NCBI GenBank assembly: GCA_949296425.1
Contig: CASFPN010000044.1
Span: forward strand, 1 to 64,000
Source: an uncultured bacterium
GTDB lineage: Bacteria; Cyanobacteriota; Vampirovibrionia; Gastranaerophilales; Gastranaerophilaceae
DNA: 64,000 bases
Reading direction: 5' to 3'
A program made the translations under genes and the position numbers. The stretch's first letter is position 1. Each line of letters begins with the position of its first letter. This document shows positions 9,521 through 17,343 of this stretch, piece after piece. The notes below the pieces were generated by a model. That model was given only the letters and a program-made list of their open reading frames with translations, was not told the DNA's origin and made no database searches.

Positions 9521-10885
9521 TTAAGCCTCTTTAAATTTTTTCACTCCCTCTTTAATTTCTACTGCGTCAACTCCAAGCTGCTCAAGAGCTTTCATTGCAA
9601 GCGAATCAGGTTCAGTCGTCAGAGCAAGCAGCATATGGGCTGATTCAATTTTATCCTTCTGGTCTTTTTTGGCAAGTTCCCAGGCTGTTTCCAGAACACG
9701 TTTTGCTCTTTCCGTAAAAACAATTTCAGAATCATAGTATTCATCCCCGAAACCTATAAGGTTTTCTACAACAGCTCTTGCATCTTTAATGTTTATTTCA
9801 AGTTCTGCAAGCACACGTGCTCCTATACCTGTAGCTTCCCCGATAATTCCGAGAAGAAACATTTCCGTGCCTACTATATTTCTTCCCAAACGTCTTGCTT
9901 CTTCTTTTGCAAGACGAAGAATAGTTAAAGTCTCCGGCATCTGCTTTTCGATTGGCTTTATAATACTGTGGGCAAGATCATCATCCGGAATTTTTAATTC
10001 TTTCAAAATATCGTATGCAATTCCTCGTTTTGTCTTTAAAAGTCCAAGAACTATATGTTCCGGAAGAACAACTGACGAGCCAAGCTCTTTTGCAGTCTGA
10101 AGTGCCATATTCATAGTCGTAAAGGCATTTGGGGTGAAAATAATTTGTCTGCCTTCGTATTCAGCCTGTCTTGACTGAATTTTTTCAAGTTTTTTTTCAA
10201 AATTTTCGCTCGTTACACCGTATTTTGCAAATATTTTAGTTAGTTCCGAATCCTTATCTTCCAGTATTGAGGAAAGAATCTGTTCTGTGCCCAGGATTTC
10301 GTAATTAGATGCGGATAGTTTTGCAACAGCACGCTCAAAAACTTTTGCAGATTCTTTGCTGTCAAAGATGTTATCTGTTTCTTTTGCTTTATTTTCAATG
10401 GATTCTTGTTTTTCATCAACCTCTGGATGATAAAGACGTTTGGTTTTCTTTTGTACGAGTTTTTCAAGTAAAGATTTTGATTTGTATATATCAAATCCTA
10501 AATTTTCAAGGATTTTAACGTTATTTGATTTTTTGTCTGAAATTACCGAAAGGAATAAATGTTCGTAAAGTATTGTCGGGTTACCTGATTTGTTCGCAAG
10601 ATCAAGAGATTTTTTAAGTATTTCTTTAAATTCATCATCAAAAGGAAGCGTACGGTTTACTTCAGTTGATGCATGCTTAAAATCGACAGTTTCCTTAATG
10701 TATTCAGCCAATTTTTCATGTGTTATATCATAAGATTTGAATATTTTTAAAGAAATTCCTTTTGCCTCATCGAATAGGGCAAGCAGAAGGTGCTCCGGAT
10801 ATACTTTATCAGTTTTCATTCCTTTTGCTATATTTTGTGAGGTACTTACGACATTTATTGCTTTTTCGGTAAATTTTTCAAACAA
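9521..10885 (-). CDS. six-repeat ClpC/ClpA N-domain protein without ATPase
   Basis: The 454-residue protein is built of six Clp_R-type repeat units, i.e. three Clp N domains. They begin near FTEKAINVVSTSQ (1), LPFDDEFKEILKK (2), SAKVFERAVAKLS (3), FTPNAFTTMNMAL (4), PETLTILRLAKEE (5) and FTERAKRVLETAW (6), each followed by the (P/T)EH(L/I)LL or GTExxL-like helix. In ClpC/ClpA such domains dock adaptors and substrates; here no Walker A/B AAA+ module follows. Unit 5 (GTEMFLLGIIGEATGIGARVL) is very close to cyanobacterial and Gram-positive ClpC. An adaptor, substrate-sequestering or anti-Clp role is inference. It lies between a DUF1292 gene (3-nt gap) and tilS, in an operon that also encodes an isolated ClpX zinc finger. 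Confidence 0.9.
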   Translation of the reverse strand: MFEKFTEKAINVVSTSQNIAKGMKTDKVYPEHLLLALFDEAKGISLKIFKSYDITHEKLAEYIKETVDFKHASTEVNRTLPFDDEFKEILKKSLDLANKSGNPTILYEHLFLSVISDKKSNNVKILENLGFDIYKSKSLLEKLVQKKTKRLYHPEVDEKQESIENKAKETDNIFDSKESAKVFERAVAKLSASNYEILGTEQILSSILEDKDSELTKIFAKYGVTSENFEKKLEKIQSRQAEYEGRQIIFTPNAFTTMNMALQTAKELGSSVVLPEHIVLGLLKTKRGIAYDILKELKIPDDDLAHSIIKPIEKQMPETLTILRLAKEEARRLGRNIVGTEMFLLGIIGEATGIGARVLAELEINIKDARAVVENLIGFGDEYYDSEIVFTERAKRVLETAWELAKKDQKDKIESAHMLLALTTEPDSLAMKALEQLGVDAVEIKEGVKKFKEA

Positions 10886-10888
10886 AAT

Positions 10889-11152
10889 CTATTCCTCGTC
10901 TTCTTCATCATCCATATTTTCAACATAAGCTGCAACTTTTTCAAATTCAGCATCATCATCAATTGTTTCAAACAGGTAATCTTCACCGTCTTTTGTAAGG
11001 CGCATCAGAATGACTTCATTTCCTTCTTCTTCCTCTACCGGTAAAAGAAGTGCATATTCCTGCTCGTCAACTTCGACTATATCGTACAGTTCAAATTTGA
11101 TAACATTGCCGTTTTCATCAAGAGTTTCAATGATTTGATCTTCATCTGCCAT
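10889..11152 (-). CDS. DUF1292 family small acidic protein
   Basis: 87 residues, strongly acidic. The pattern LDENGNVIKFELYDIVEVDEQEY followed by ALLLPVEEEE and VILMRL is the DUF1292 (YrzB-like) signature. The family is of unknown function and commonly sits beside ruvX/yqgF in Firmicutes, matching this order (ruvX 19 nt upstream). The acidic C-terminus (ENMDDEEDEE) extends beyond the domain. ATG 11152 is preceded by an AAAGGA ribosome site. Confidence 0.85.
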   Translation of the reverse strand: MADEDQIIETLDENGNVIKFELYDIVEVDEQEYALLLPVEEEEGNEVILMRLTKDGEDYLFETIDDDAEFEKVAAYVENMDDEEDEE

Positions 11153-11171
11153 AATTTTTTATCCTTTCTTT

Positions 11172-11573
11172 TTATTTTCTGCTAAGGTACTGTTCCAGTA
11201 TAATACAAGCACTTTCAATATCAACCAGTCCTTTGTTATTTCTGAAGTCTATTTTTTTTTCTTTTAAATTCTCTTCTGCTGTTTCCGAGGTAAGTCTTTC
11301 ATCCTCATAAATAATTTCATATTCAGTGATATTTGATGCAAAATTTTTACAATCATCTGCCTGCGCACCTTGGGTGCCGTCCATATTCAAAGGCACGCCG
11401 ACAACTATTTTTTGCACATTGTTTTCTTTTGCAATTTTTAAAATTTCTTCAATAGCTTTATTTTCAGGCTGGCGGGAAATACATGAATGACCGTTTGCAA
11501 GCACAAGTAAATAGTCGCTTAATGCAACTCCTATTCTTTTTGTTCCGATATCAAGCGCCATTACTTTGTACAT
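11172..11573 (-). CDS. ruvX: YqgF/RuvX family RNase H-like nuclease
   Basis: RuvX/YqgF has an RNase H fold and is implicated in 16S rRNA 5' pre-rRNA maturation and/or Holliday-junction processing. Visible landmarks are the N-terminal strand MALDIGTKRIGVALSD, VQKIVVGVPLNMDGTQG and YEDERLTSETAEENL with the catalytic acidic residues, and a C-terminal IESACIILEQYL. I start it at ATG 11573, which overlaps the preceding stop as TAATG; the upstream GTG at 11585 is less likely. 133 residues is normal. Located between the repeat-like protein and the DUF1292 gene. Confidence 0.9.
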   Translation of the reverse strand: MYKVMALDIGTKRIGVALSDYLLVLANGHSCISRQPENKAIEEILKIAKENNVQKIVVGVPLNMDGTQGAQADDCKNFASNITEYEIIYEDERLTSETAEENLKEKKIDFRNNKGLVDIESACIILEQYLSRK

Positions 11574-13087
11574 TATTTTACCCACATTTCTTCGATAGCT
11601 TGTATTTTTTCTTTTTCGTTTTTTGCAAAATAATATTCATATATACTTTTTCGCAAAATATTTTTGAAAAATTCGCGTACAAGTATTCTATCATTATACA
11701 GCGAATATAAATTTTTTGCAGCCTTATTATCATCTGAAAAATATTTCAGAACTGCAGTATGTAAAATACGTTCATGCCAGATGCGATATTCTTCTTTGAA
11801 AAAAACTTTTTCAAGATTTAAGTCGATAAATTTGTCATAGTCTATAGGTGAAACTTGTTCCAGTTCTTTTAAAAATTCTTCAAATTCATCACTGTAATTG
11901 CTGTTTAAAAACCAGTAGTCTGTAAAATCATATCTTAATATTTCTTCAAATTCTTTTTGAGAAAGTTTTTTATTCTCAAAATTTAATTCAATAGATTCAG
12001 GCTCAATGTCTGCAAGAAGATTTTTCCAGCAGACATATTCGTAAGGCATATTGTTTGCCGAAAGCTGTTCAGCATTAAAAAGAATGGATTTTAAAATACC
12101 CGGAGCAAGTTCAATAGCTCTTTGTCCTCTGTAGAAGCGTTCTATTATCGCGTTACATTCAAATTTGGAAATTTCATTAAATCCGAAACAGTCGCGGATG
12201 CCTTTGTAATCATCAATTACTATTGCTACAAATTGTACTTGTCCTGTTTTTTTTATTCTTGATACTATAACAGCTTGATTGCCATGGCCGTCAGGATAAG
12301 TAATACAGAACTTGTATGGCTTTGAATCTTTCAAAATATTTTTGTAAAATTCTGTTGAATTGTCCTGTCTGATACCTGCAAGCTTTAGTATTGAAAGATT
12401 TTTATTTATAGCCGGTTTAAGCCGTTCATCCGCATATTTTACAGCAGTATTTAATGCGTGATAAGCAAGCTGCGATTTTGAATTTCCGAGAATTTCCAAT
12501 GCTGTTTTGCCGGTTTCAGTATCGGGCATAGACAAAAATACCGGTATAAGCAAATTAGCAAGTTCATCGCTGGAATAATCATCTGACAGTGACTTTAAAA
12601 GAATAATTTTATCCTGATCCGACAGTGAACTTAGAAAATCCAAAAAATCTATTTGAACTTCAGGATTTACTATTGCGTTATCAAGTATTTTTTTAGTGTC
12701 AGCGTTGACCAGTTCATCCGGATTGTCAATATATGCATCACACTCTTCATAGGTCCAATTTGAATCAATATCTCTCAGTAAATCGAGTGCAAAAATCTTT
12801 GCATTGTTGGATGACATGTTATTTTTTATAATATTCCAGAGGCGTTCAACAAGCTCATTTTTCGGGCTATACCTGATAAGCAGAAATTTGAGCAAATCTG
12901 GATTTTTTTGAGGTGAATTAATTTCTTTGAATAAAAGTTTTACGATAATATTTTTATCTTTTTGTCGATCCAAAGTCCTTAAATGAATTTCATAACTTTC
13001 AAAATCCTTAACATCTGAAAGTTTAGATAAAACATTAGAAATTTCAGCTTTTATTTCAAACGGGTTAAGTTCAAAATTTTCCACCAT
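11573..13087 (-). CDS. large repeat-like cytoplasmic protein, unknown function
   Basis: 504 residues with no signal peptide or membrane segment and no recognised domain. The N-terminal 220 residues look like degenerate HEAT-type helical repeats (e.g. DKIILLKSLSDDYSSDELANLLIPVFLSMPDT followed by TGKTALEILGNSKSQLAYHAL). The middle has a beta-rich stretch (CITYPDGHGNQAVIVSRIKKTG... FVAIVIDDYKGIRDCFGF) and the C-terminus is helical and acidic. ATG 13087 overlaps the stop of the zinc-finger gene as TAATG and is followed by ruvX with the same overlap, so the three are translationally coupled. A scaffold or adaptor role with the Clp-domain proteins is only inference. Confidence 0.8.
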   Translation of the reverse strand: MVENFELNPFEIKAEISNVLSKLSDVKDFESYEIHLRTLDRQKDKNIIVKLLFKEINSPQKNPDLLKFLLIRYSPKNELVERLWNIIKNNMSSNNAKIFALDLLRDIDSNWTYEECDAYIDNPDELVNADTKKILDNAIVNPEVQIDFLDFLSSLSDQDKIILLKSLSDDYSSDELANLLIPVFLSMPDTETGKTALEILGNSKSQLAYHALNTAVKYADERLKPAINKNLSILKLAGIRQDNSTEFYKNILKDSKPYKFCITYPDGHGNQAVIVSRIKKTGQVQFVAIVIDDYKGIRDCFGFNEISKFECNAIIERFYRGQRAIELAPGILKSILFNAEQLSANNMPYEYVCWKNLLADIEPESIELNFENKKLSQKEFEEILRYDFTDYWFLNSNYSDEFEEFLKELEQVSPIDYDKFIDLNLEKVFFKEEYRIWHERILHTAVLKYFSDDNKAAKNLYSLYNDRILVREFFKNILRKSIYEYYFAKNEKEKIQAIEEMWVK

Positions 13088-13356
13088 TATCTGGCTTTCC
13101 CCCAAAATGCATCTAAAATCTGTTGAGCTTCGGCAGAAGGCATTCTATCATTTAAGATAAGATATTGAACAGCAATCATTGTGCATTCTGAACAAATATT
13201 AACCCCCGGCCCCTGAACCATTTTTAACACTTGTGTATTTGGTCTGTGGCAGAAACTGCAATAAACAAGATCATCTTGATGCCTATGTTCATGCTCATTT
13301 ATTTCCGCTTTTTTATCTCTTTTTGCTCCTAATTTTATCACTTTTTTTTCTGACAT
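13087..13356 (-). CDS. stand-alone ClpX-type C4 zinc finger protein
   Basis: 89 residues. A lysine-rich N-terminus leads into YCSFCHRPNTQVLKMVQGPGV then NICSECT: four cysteines spaced as in the ClpX N-terminal zinc-binding domain (CSFCxxxxxxVxxLIxGPxxxICdxC). The AAA+ ATPase of ClpX is absent: the gene ends with EAQQILDAFWGKAR. In ClpX this domain dimerises and binds adaptors and substrates. It is the first gene of the eight-gene operon that also carries the six-repeat ClpC-N protein. ATG 13356 has GAGG 5 nt upstream, so it is preferred over GTG 13362. Confidence 0.88.
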   Translation of the reverse strand: MSEKKVIKLGAKRDKKAEINEHEHRHQDDLVYCSFCHRPNTQVLKMVQGPGVNICSECTMIAVQYLILNDRMPSAEAQQILDAFWGKAR

Positions 13357-13378
13357 ATTCACCTCGTTTCACAAACCG

Positions 13379-13408
13379 ATTGTAACTTTTTTTTATAAAA
13401 TTTGCCAA
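13379..13408 (-). promoter_or_regulatory. promoter of the Clp-domain/tilS/hpt operon
   Basis: On the minus strand TTGGCA (13408-13403), an 18-nt spacer and TACAAT (13384-13379), followed by a short leader with GAGG before ATG 13356. It would drive all genes from 13356 down to 6605. Confidence 0.5.
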
Positions 13409-13466
13409 ATATTAATGCTTATTTTATAATAAAAAATACGGATGGTTTTATGAGGATTATTATAGC

Positions 13467-14066
13467 ATGAAAAAAGCTTTTTTACTAGCAAGTATCTTGT
13501 TTATTTCTGTAATATCTACTGCCTGTATTAATAATTTTGCAGTGCAGGAATTGAATAACAAAGCAAAAGAGTTTATGGACAAAGGTGATTACGTATCTGC
13601 TATAGAACGTTTAAAATCAAGTGTTGATCTTGACGGCAGTGTCTTTGAAACTCATTATAATCTTGCCGTAGCTTACACTAAAGCAGAAGATTATACAAAT
13701 GCTATAAAAGCTTATAATGACGCAATAAAATTAAATCCTGATTTCCCTGATGTATACTATTCTCTGGCAGTTTGCGAAGAAAATCTTGCAAAAGACCTAA
13801 TTTCGGGTTATGTAAAAGTTAATGATGATGACACAATTGAAAAAGTTGAACAAATACAGACTCCACAAGATTCTATTGTTGAAAAATCTGAAAAAGTAAT
13901 ATCAGAAAATGAAAAAAGAATGTTAACCAATCTTTTAAATAATGCAATATCTGATTACGGACTTTATTTGGATAAAGCCGACAGTGCCGACGACAGGGTT
14001 TATATTGAAAATAAAATTAAAGAGCTTCAGAAGCTTCTGGCTGAAAATACGCATAAAACAGAGTAG
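13467..14066 (+). CDS. TPR-repeat lipoprotein
   Basis: MKKAFLLASILFISVISTAC is a lipoprotein signal peptide with lipobox STAC; the mature protein would begin at Cys20. Two to three tetratricopeptide repeats follow (AKEFMDKGDYVSAIERLKSSVDL; HYNLAVAYTKAEDYTNAIKAY; FPDVYYSLAVCEENL), then an acidic linker and a helical C-terminus, 199 residues in all. TPR lipoproteins act as periplasmic scaffolds in outer-membrane or pilus assembly. The stop is 3 nt from the lgt start, so the substrate lipoprotein and its lipid-transfer enzyme are co-transcribed. Confidence 0.88.
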   Translation: MKKAFLLASILFISVISTACINNFAVQELNNKAKEFMDKGDYVSAIERLKSSVDLDGSVFETHYNLAVAYTKAEDYTNAIKAYNDAIKLNPDFPDVYYSLAVCEENLAKDLISGYVKVNDDDTIEKVEQIQTPQDSIVEKSEKVISENEKRMLTNLLNNAISDYGLYLDKADSADDRVYIENKIKELQKLLAENTHKTE

Positions 14067-14069
14067 ATT

Positions 14070-14852
14070 ATGTTTCAATCTCCGGGAGAAATTGCATTTA
14101 GAATATTTAATTACCCCGTTTATTATTACGGAATAATACTTGCTTTCGCAATTTTTACAGGTGTTTATACAGCATATTTGATTTATAAAAAATATTATGG
14201 TGATTCGAAAGCTGAATATATAATTGATTTTTCCCCGTTTATTATATTAATAGGAATTTTAGGTGCAAGATTATATTATTGCCTTGTAAATTTTTCTTAT
14301 TATTCACTTCATCCGGTAGAAATTTTAAATGTAAGAGAGGGCGGGCTTTCAATTCATGGCATGATAATTATAGGTATAATTTCTCTTTATTGTTTTGCCG
14401 GAATATATAAGATGTCATTTTTAAAGCTTGCTGATGTATTTTTGTGCGGCACAGCTCTGGGGCAAAGTATCGGAAGATGGGGAAATTTTTTTAATTCTGA
14501 GGCCTTCGGCATGCCGACGAACCTGCCATGGAAACTTTATATTCCACATTCCCACAGACCTTTAGAATTTATAAAATATGAATATTTTCATCCTGCCTTT
14601 TTATATGAAAGTATCCTTGATTTACTAATTTTTATAATTCTTGTTTTGCTATTTAAAAAATTGTCTGAAAAACCCGGGACTTTAGCGTGCATTTATTTAA
14701 TTTTGTATTCATTGGCCAGAATTCTTATAGAGCATTGCAGAGTTGACAGTGTGCTCGATATAGGCGGTGTTCCTGTCGCTCAAATTATGTCTGTTTTAAT
14801 TATTATTTTTGCTTCTGTGTTTTTGTTTTTCCTTCACCGCAAAAGAGCTTGA
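14070..14852 (+). CDS. lgt: prolipoprotein diacylglyceryl transferase
   Basis: Lgt moves diacylglycerol from phosphatidylglycerol to the lipobox Cys of prolipoproteins in the inner membrane. The 260-residue, seven-helix protein shows the GLSIHGMIIIG motif and the Lgt signature GQSIGRWGNFFNSEAFG, with the periplasmic HPAFLYESILDL segment. It is co-transcribed with the upstream lipoprotein gene (3-nt gap). Confidence 0.95.
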   Translation: MFQSPGEIAFRIFNYPVYYYGIILAFAIFTGVYTAYLIYKKYYGDSKAEYIIDFSPFIILIGILGARLYYCLVNFSYYSLHPVEILNVREGGLSIHGMIIIGIISLYCFAGIYKMSFLKLADVFLCGTALGQSIGRWGNFFNSEAFGMPTNLPWKLYIPHSHRPLEFIKYEYFHPAFLYESILDLLIFIILVLLFKKLSEKPGTLACIYLILYSLARILIEHCRVDSVLDIGGVPVAQIMSVLIIIFASVFLFFLHRKRA

Positions 14853-14887
14853 TTTTTGACTGTATTTAGCGTTTAATTTTTTTTGTT

Positions 14888-16057
14888 ATGAAAAACAATT
14901 TACCCTCTAACAAAAAAGCTCTAATCTGGCTTTCAGGCGGGCATTTTATAAATGATATTTATACAGGTGTTTTAAATCCTATTATGCCTTTTATTGCAGC
15001 AAAAATAGGTTTGTCTATGGCTGTTGCAACAGTTATATTAACAATTTCACATATCTTTTCATCTTTGATGCAGCCTTTATTCGGATATTTTGCTGATAAT
15101 ATCGTAAAACGCTCTTTTATATTCTGGGGATTAATTTTATCGTCAATATTTATTCCGCTGTCAGCAATTTGCACTAATCCTTTTTTGCTAGTGTTTTTTA
15201 TTATTATAGGAAGTATAGGCTCAAGTTTGTTTCATCCTCAGGCACTCGGTTTTGCTTCTAAATTTGCTGATAATGCTAATTCCGGTAAATCAATGGCAAT
15301 TTTTATTGCTATGGGTACACTCGGATATTCATGCGGGCCTGTAATATCTTCCGGTATAACTCAGTTTTTGGGAATGCATAAAATGCCTCTGATGACTTTC
15401 TTAGGAATTTTATGGGCATTATTAATGTTCAAATTCGTTCCCAAGTTGTCTTTGAACGTTGAGATTATGCCAAACATAGATTTTAAAACGGCTTTTAAAA
15501 GAATTCTATCAAATAAGAAACTTAATATCTTGAATATTATAGCAATGCTTAAAACTATGGTTAATTCGTCATGTTTTATTCTTCTTCCTTTTTTGTGGAA
15601 AAATATGGGGTATAAGCCGTTTTATATAGGTATGGCTTTGTTTCTTTTTATATTTGCGGGTGGAATTGGTTCTCTTGTAAGTAATCATGTAGAAAAACGC
15701 ATAGGAGCGCCAAACGTATTTTATATTTCAATGATTTCCACTTTGCCTCTTATGCTAATATTTATATATACATATAAAATTCACCCGACCTTTGCACTAA
15801 TAATATTTGTTATCACCGGATTCATTACAATGATGGCAACTCCGGTAACAATGGTAATGGCGCAAAATGTTTTACCTGAGTATAAAAGTATTATTTCAGG
15901 TTTTATAAACGGATTTTCTTGGGGGATTGTTGCGATAATAATGTCAATTTTAGGATTTGTTGCGCAAAATTTTGGAATAACCAACGTTTTAATTTTTGTT
16001 GCAATTATCCCTGCACTATGCTCAGTACTTGTAAAAGAATTATTTAAAAAGGATTAA
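14888..16057 (+). CDS. MFS transporter, fosmidomycin-resistance (Fsr)-like
   Basis: 389 residues, 12 predicted membrane helices. The start (SGGHFINDIYTGVLNPIMPFI) and the SLFHPQALGFASKFA stretch are characteristic of the Fsr-type branch of the major facilitator superfamily. A sugar- or drug-efflux role is likely, but the substrate cannot be read from sequence. A TTGATT (14849-14854)-17-TTTAAT (14872-14877) pair precedes ATG 14888 with only 10 nt between, so its own transcript would be almost leaderless. The 3' end overlaps the opposing small gene by 4 bp. Confidence 0.85.
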   Translation: MKNNLPSNKKALIWLSGGHFINDIYTGVLNPIMPFIAAKIGLSMAVATVILTISHIFSSLMQPLFGYFADNIVKRSFIFWGLILSSIFIPLSAICTNPFLLVFFIIIGSIGSSLFHPQALGFASKFADNANSGKSMAIFIAMGTLGYSCGPVISSGITQFLGMHKMPLMTFLGILWALLMFKFVPKLSLNVEIMPNIDFKTAFKRILSNKKLNILNIIAMLKTMVNSSCFILLPFLWKNMGYKPFYIGMALFLFIFAGGIGSLVSNHVEKRIGAPNVFYISMISTLPLMLIFIYTYKIHPTFALIIFVITGFITMMATPVTMVMAQNVLPEYKSIISGFINGFSWGIVAIIMSILGFVAQNFGITNVLIFVAIIPALCSVLVKELFKKD

Positions 16058-16314
16058 GCCAATACATTTAAAGATTTTTTTACATTATTTTGATCATGTT
16101 TTGCAGAAAACTTTTCCTGAAGAAAATTTACGTTATACAATAATTTATTTGTACTCAAATCAAGACTTAATTTATTATCTATTTTATTTAACATGGATAA
16201 TTCATGTTCACCGCCAAATGTATGTGCAGAATTTGAAGCATTATTATTTTGCTTGGATACCGAATTATTAAGAGTATTATGTACATTCAGACGGGCAATT
16301 GAAGAAACTAACAT
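16054..16314 (-). CDS. small hypothetical protein, lineage-specific
   Basis: 86 residues, Asn/Ser-rich, no signal peptide. An N-terminal MLVSSIARLNVHNTLNN is followed by AHTFGGEHELSML and a C-terminal FSAKHDQNNVKKSLNVLA. I recognise no domain. Low-complexity N-termini with an aromatic-Gly (FGG) or FxAK motif recur in other hypotheticals of this window (40353, 43164). Its stop overlaps the MFS gene by 4 bp. No strong ribosome site is seen, and the gene is modestly supported. Confidence 0.5.
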   Translation of the reverse strand: MLVSSIARLNVHNTLNNSVSKQNNNASNSAHTFGGEHELSMLNKIDNKLSLDLSTNKLLYNVNFLQEKFSAKHDQNNVKKSLNVLA

Positions 16315-16425
16315 TCCTAACTCCTACTCTGTCTCCTACCGTATTTAATCTTAAAACAATGTATATAAAAAATCAAGTATTAATTTTTGTAACAACTTGG
16401 GTAATGATTGAAATTATGTAATAAA

Positions 16426-16441
16426 TATATACTTTATATAT
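16426..16441 (+). promoter_or_regulatory. 16-bp box TATATACTTTATATAT, copy 1 (orphan)
   Basis: Identical at all 16 positions to boxes at 34532 and 55094, which stand 30 and 27 nt before start codons. Here the similar downstream leader (GAG, AT-rich stretch, AAGGAT at 16463-16468) is kept, but no ATG follows at the expected distance. Confidence 0.6.
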
Positions 16442-16564
16442 ATGAGAGCATTAAATAAACACAAGGATATTAAAAGAGAGTATTTAAATAAGAGAGAGAT
16501 TTAAAATTCCTATTCCTACCTTCCTAAAAAAAATTTTTCCTCCTAAAAAAGGAGGCTTTTTTTT
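16442..16564 (+). ncRNA. candidate small transcript or orphan leader, possibly a 20-codon ORF
   Basis: The stretch between the 16-bp box and an intrinsic terminator would give an RNA of about 110-120 nt. It contains one tiny frame, ATG 16442 to TAA 16504 (20 codons, starting MRALNKHKD), whose ATG overlaps the box edge and has no ribosome site. The AAGGAT at 16463 resembles the ribosome site of the other two box-bearing genes but no start codon follows. It may be a small RNA, or the relic of a deleted gene of that family. Confidence 0.3.
16539..16564 (+). terminator. intrinsic terminator
   Basis: CCTCC, TAAAAAA loop, GGAGG, then CTTTTTTTT. Ends the candidate transcript from the 16.4-kb box and lies just beyond the 3' end of the SRP RNA on the other strand. 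Confidence 0.7.
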
Positions 16565-16573
16565 GTTTAAAAA

Positions 16574-16828
16574 GCCGTGCCACTGTCTATCGAATACTGC
16601 GTATAAAATCTTTAAATCGAATATCTCTTTTTAAAGGTTTGACACCCGCAAGGATTGCCTTAGTGCTGCTATGTTTCCATCCTGACACGGTTCGGCAGCT
16701 TACGCCGCCAAAAATTTAAACGTCAACAATATTCGAATTATCAAAATTATCCGCCATACCCTCACAACAGGCTCTGCACCCCGCATAAACTTCGGGTCGA
16801 GGGATTGCAATTCCCCGTGGAGCACGAC
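16574..16828 (-). ncRNA. ffs: signal recognition particle RNA, large Alu-domain type
   Basis: Read on the minus strand, the 5' end GTCGTGCT pairs with the 3' end GGCACGGC. The SRP domain IV core is intact: GTGTCAGG, ATGGAAACATAGCAGC and ACTAAG (around 16667-16695), the Ffh/SRP54 binding site. The TTGTTGACGTTT element in the middle and the long 5' portion follow the layout of Bacillus-type scRNA, so this is the about 255-nt form with an Alu domain rather than the short 4.5S form. It has its own promoter at 16836-16864. It binds Ffh to target nascent membrane proteins to FtsY/SecY. Confidence 0.9.
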
Positions 16829-16835
16829 TAATTAT

Positions 16836-16864
16836 ATTTTAGCATAAAAAGTTTTTAATTCAAA
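16836..16864 (-). promoter_or_regulatory. SRP RNA promoter
   Basis: Minus strand TTTGAA (16864-16859), 17-nt spacer, TAAAAT (16841-16836), 7 nt to the RNA 5' end at 16828. Confidence 0.6.
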
Positions 16865-16950
16865 ATTTTCTTTTAAAAATATTTTATAGACATTTGGTGA
16901 ATGAAAAAATTATTTAAATCAGGATAATTATAATGTCGAAAGGAGAAAAA

Positions 16951-17343
16951 ATGGAAAGACTTGACTTATACAGATGCAATATCTGCGGGAATTTGGTTGA
17001 AGTAATTCTTGTTGGCGGCGGAGAACTTGTTTGCTGCGGTCAGCCTATGCAAAAAGTTAACGGCCAAAATAGAGAAGAAGCTATTTTTGAAAAACATATT
17101 CCTGTTTTTGTAAAAAATGAAAACAACAAAGATGAAGTCAGAGTCGGCGAAGTTTTACATCCTATGACAGAAGAACATTACATTATGTTTATAGAAACTG
17201 TTTCTGAAGATAAAAATCATGTACAGCTTCAATATTTACACCCCGGTCAGGAGCCAAAGATGCTAATTGAGGAGAAATTAGGTAAAACTCTTGCCCGGGA
17301 GTTTTGTAATTTACACGGACTGTGGGAGGGACAAAGTGATTAA
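16951..17343 (+). CDS. desulfoferrodoxin (superoxide reductase)
   Basis: Reduces superoxide to peroxide without making oxygen, a typical anaerobe defence. The N-terminal desulforedoxin-like iron site is YRCNICG ... VCCGQPM (Cys at about 7, 10, 27, 28). The superoxide reductase domain has His ligands in EKHIPV, VLHPM and EEHYIM, and Cys/His in the C-terminal CNLHGLW. ATG 16951 is chosen because AAAGGAG lies 5 nt upstream; the in-frame ATG 16933 would add six residues. The gene overlaps the ferritin start by 8 bp, so iron release and storage are co-expressed with oxygen defence. 130 residues, normal for class I. Confidence 0.93.
   Translation: MERLDLYRCNICGNLVEVILVGGGELVCCGQPMQKVNGQNREEAIFEKHIPVFVKNENNKDEVRVGEVLHPMTEEHYIMFIETVSEDKNHVQLQYLHPGQEPKMLIEEKLGKTLAREFCNLHGLWEGQSD

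Noticed and set aside
16880-16935. PerR or Fur box before desulfoferrodoxin
   Set aside because: The ATAATTATAAT stretch matches only part of the PerR consensus and AT-rich DNA gives many such matches.
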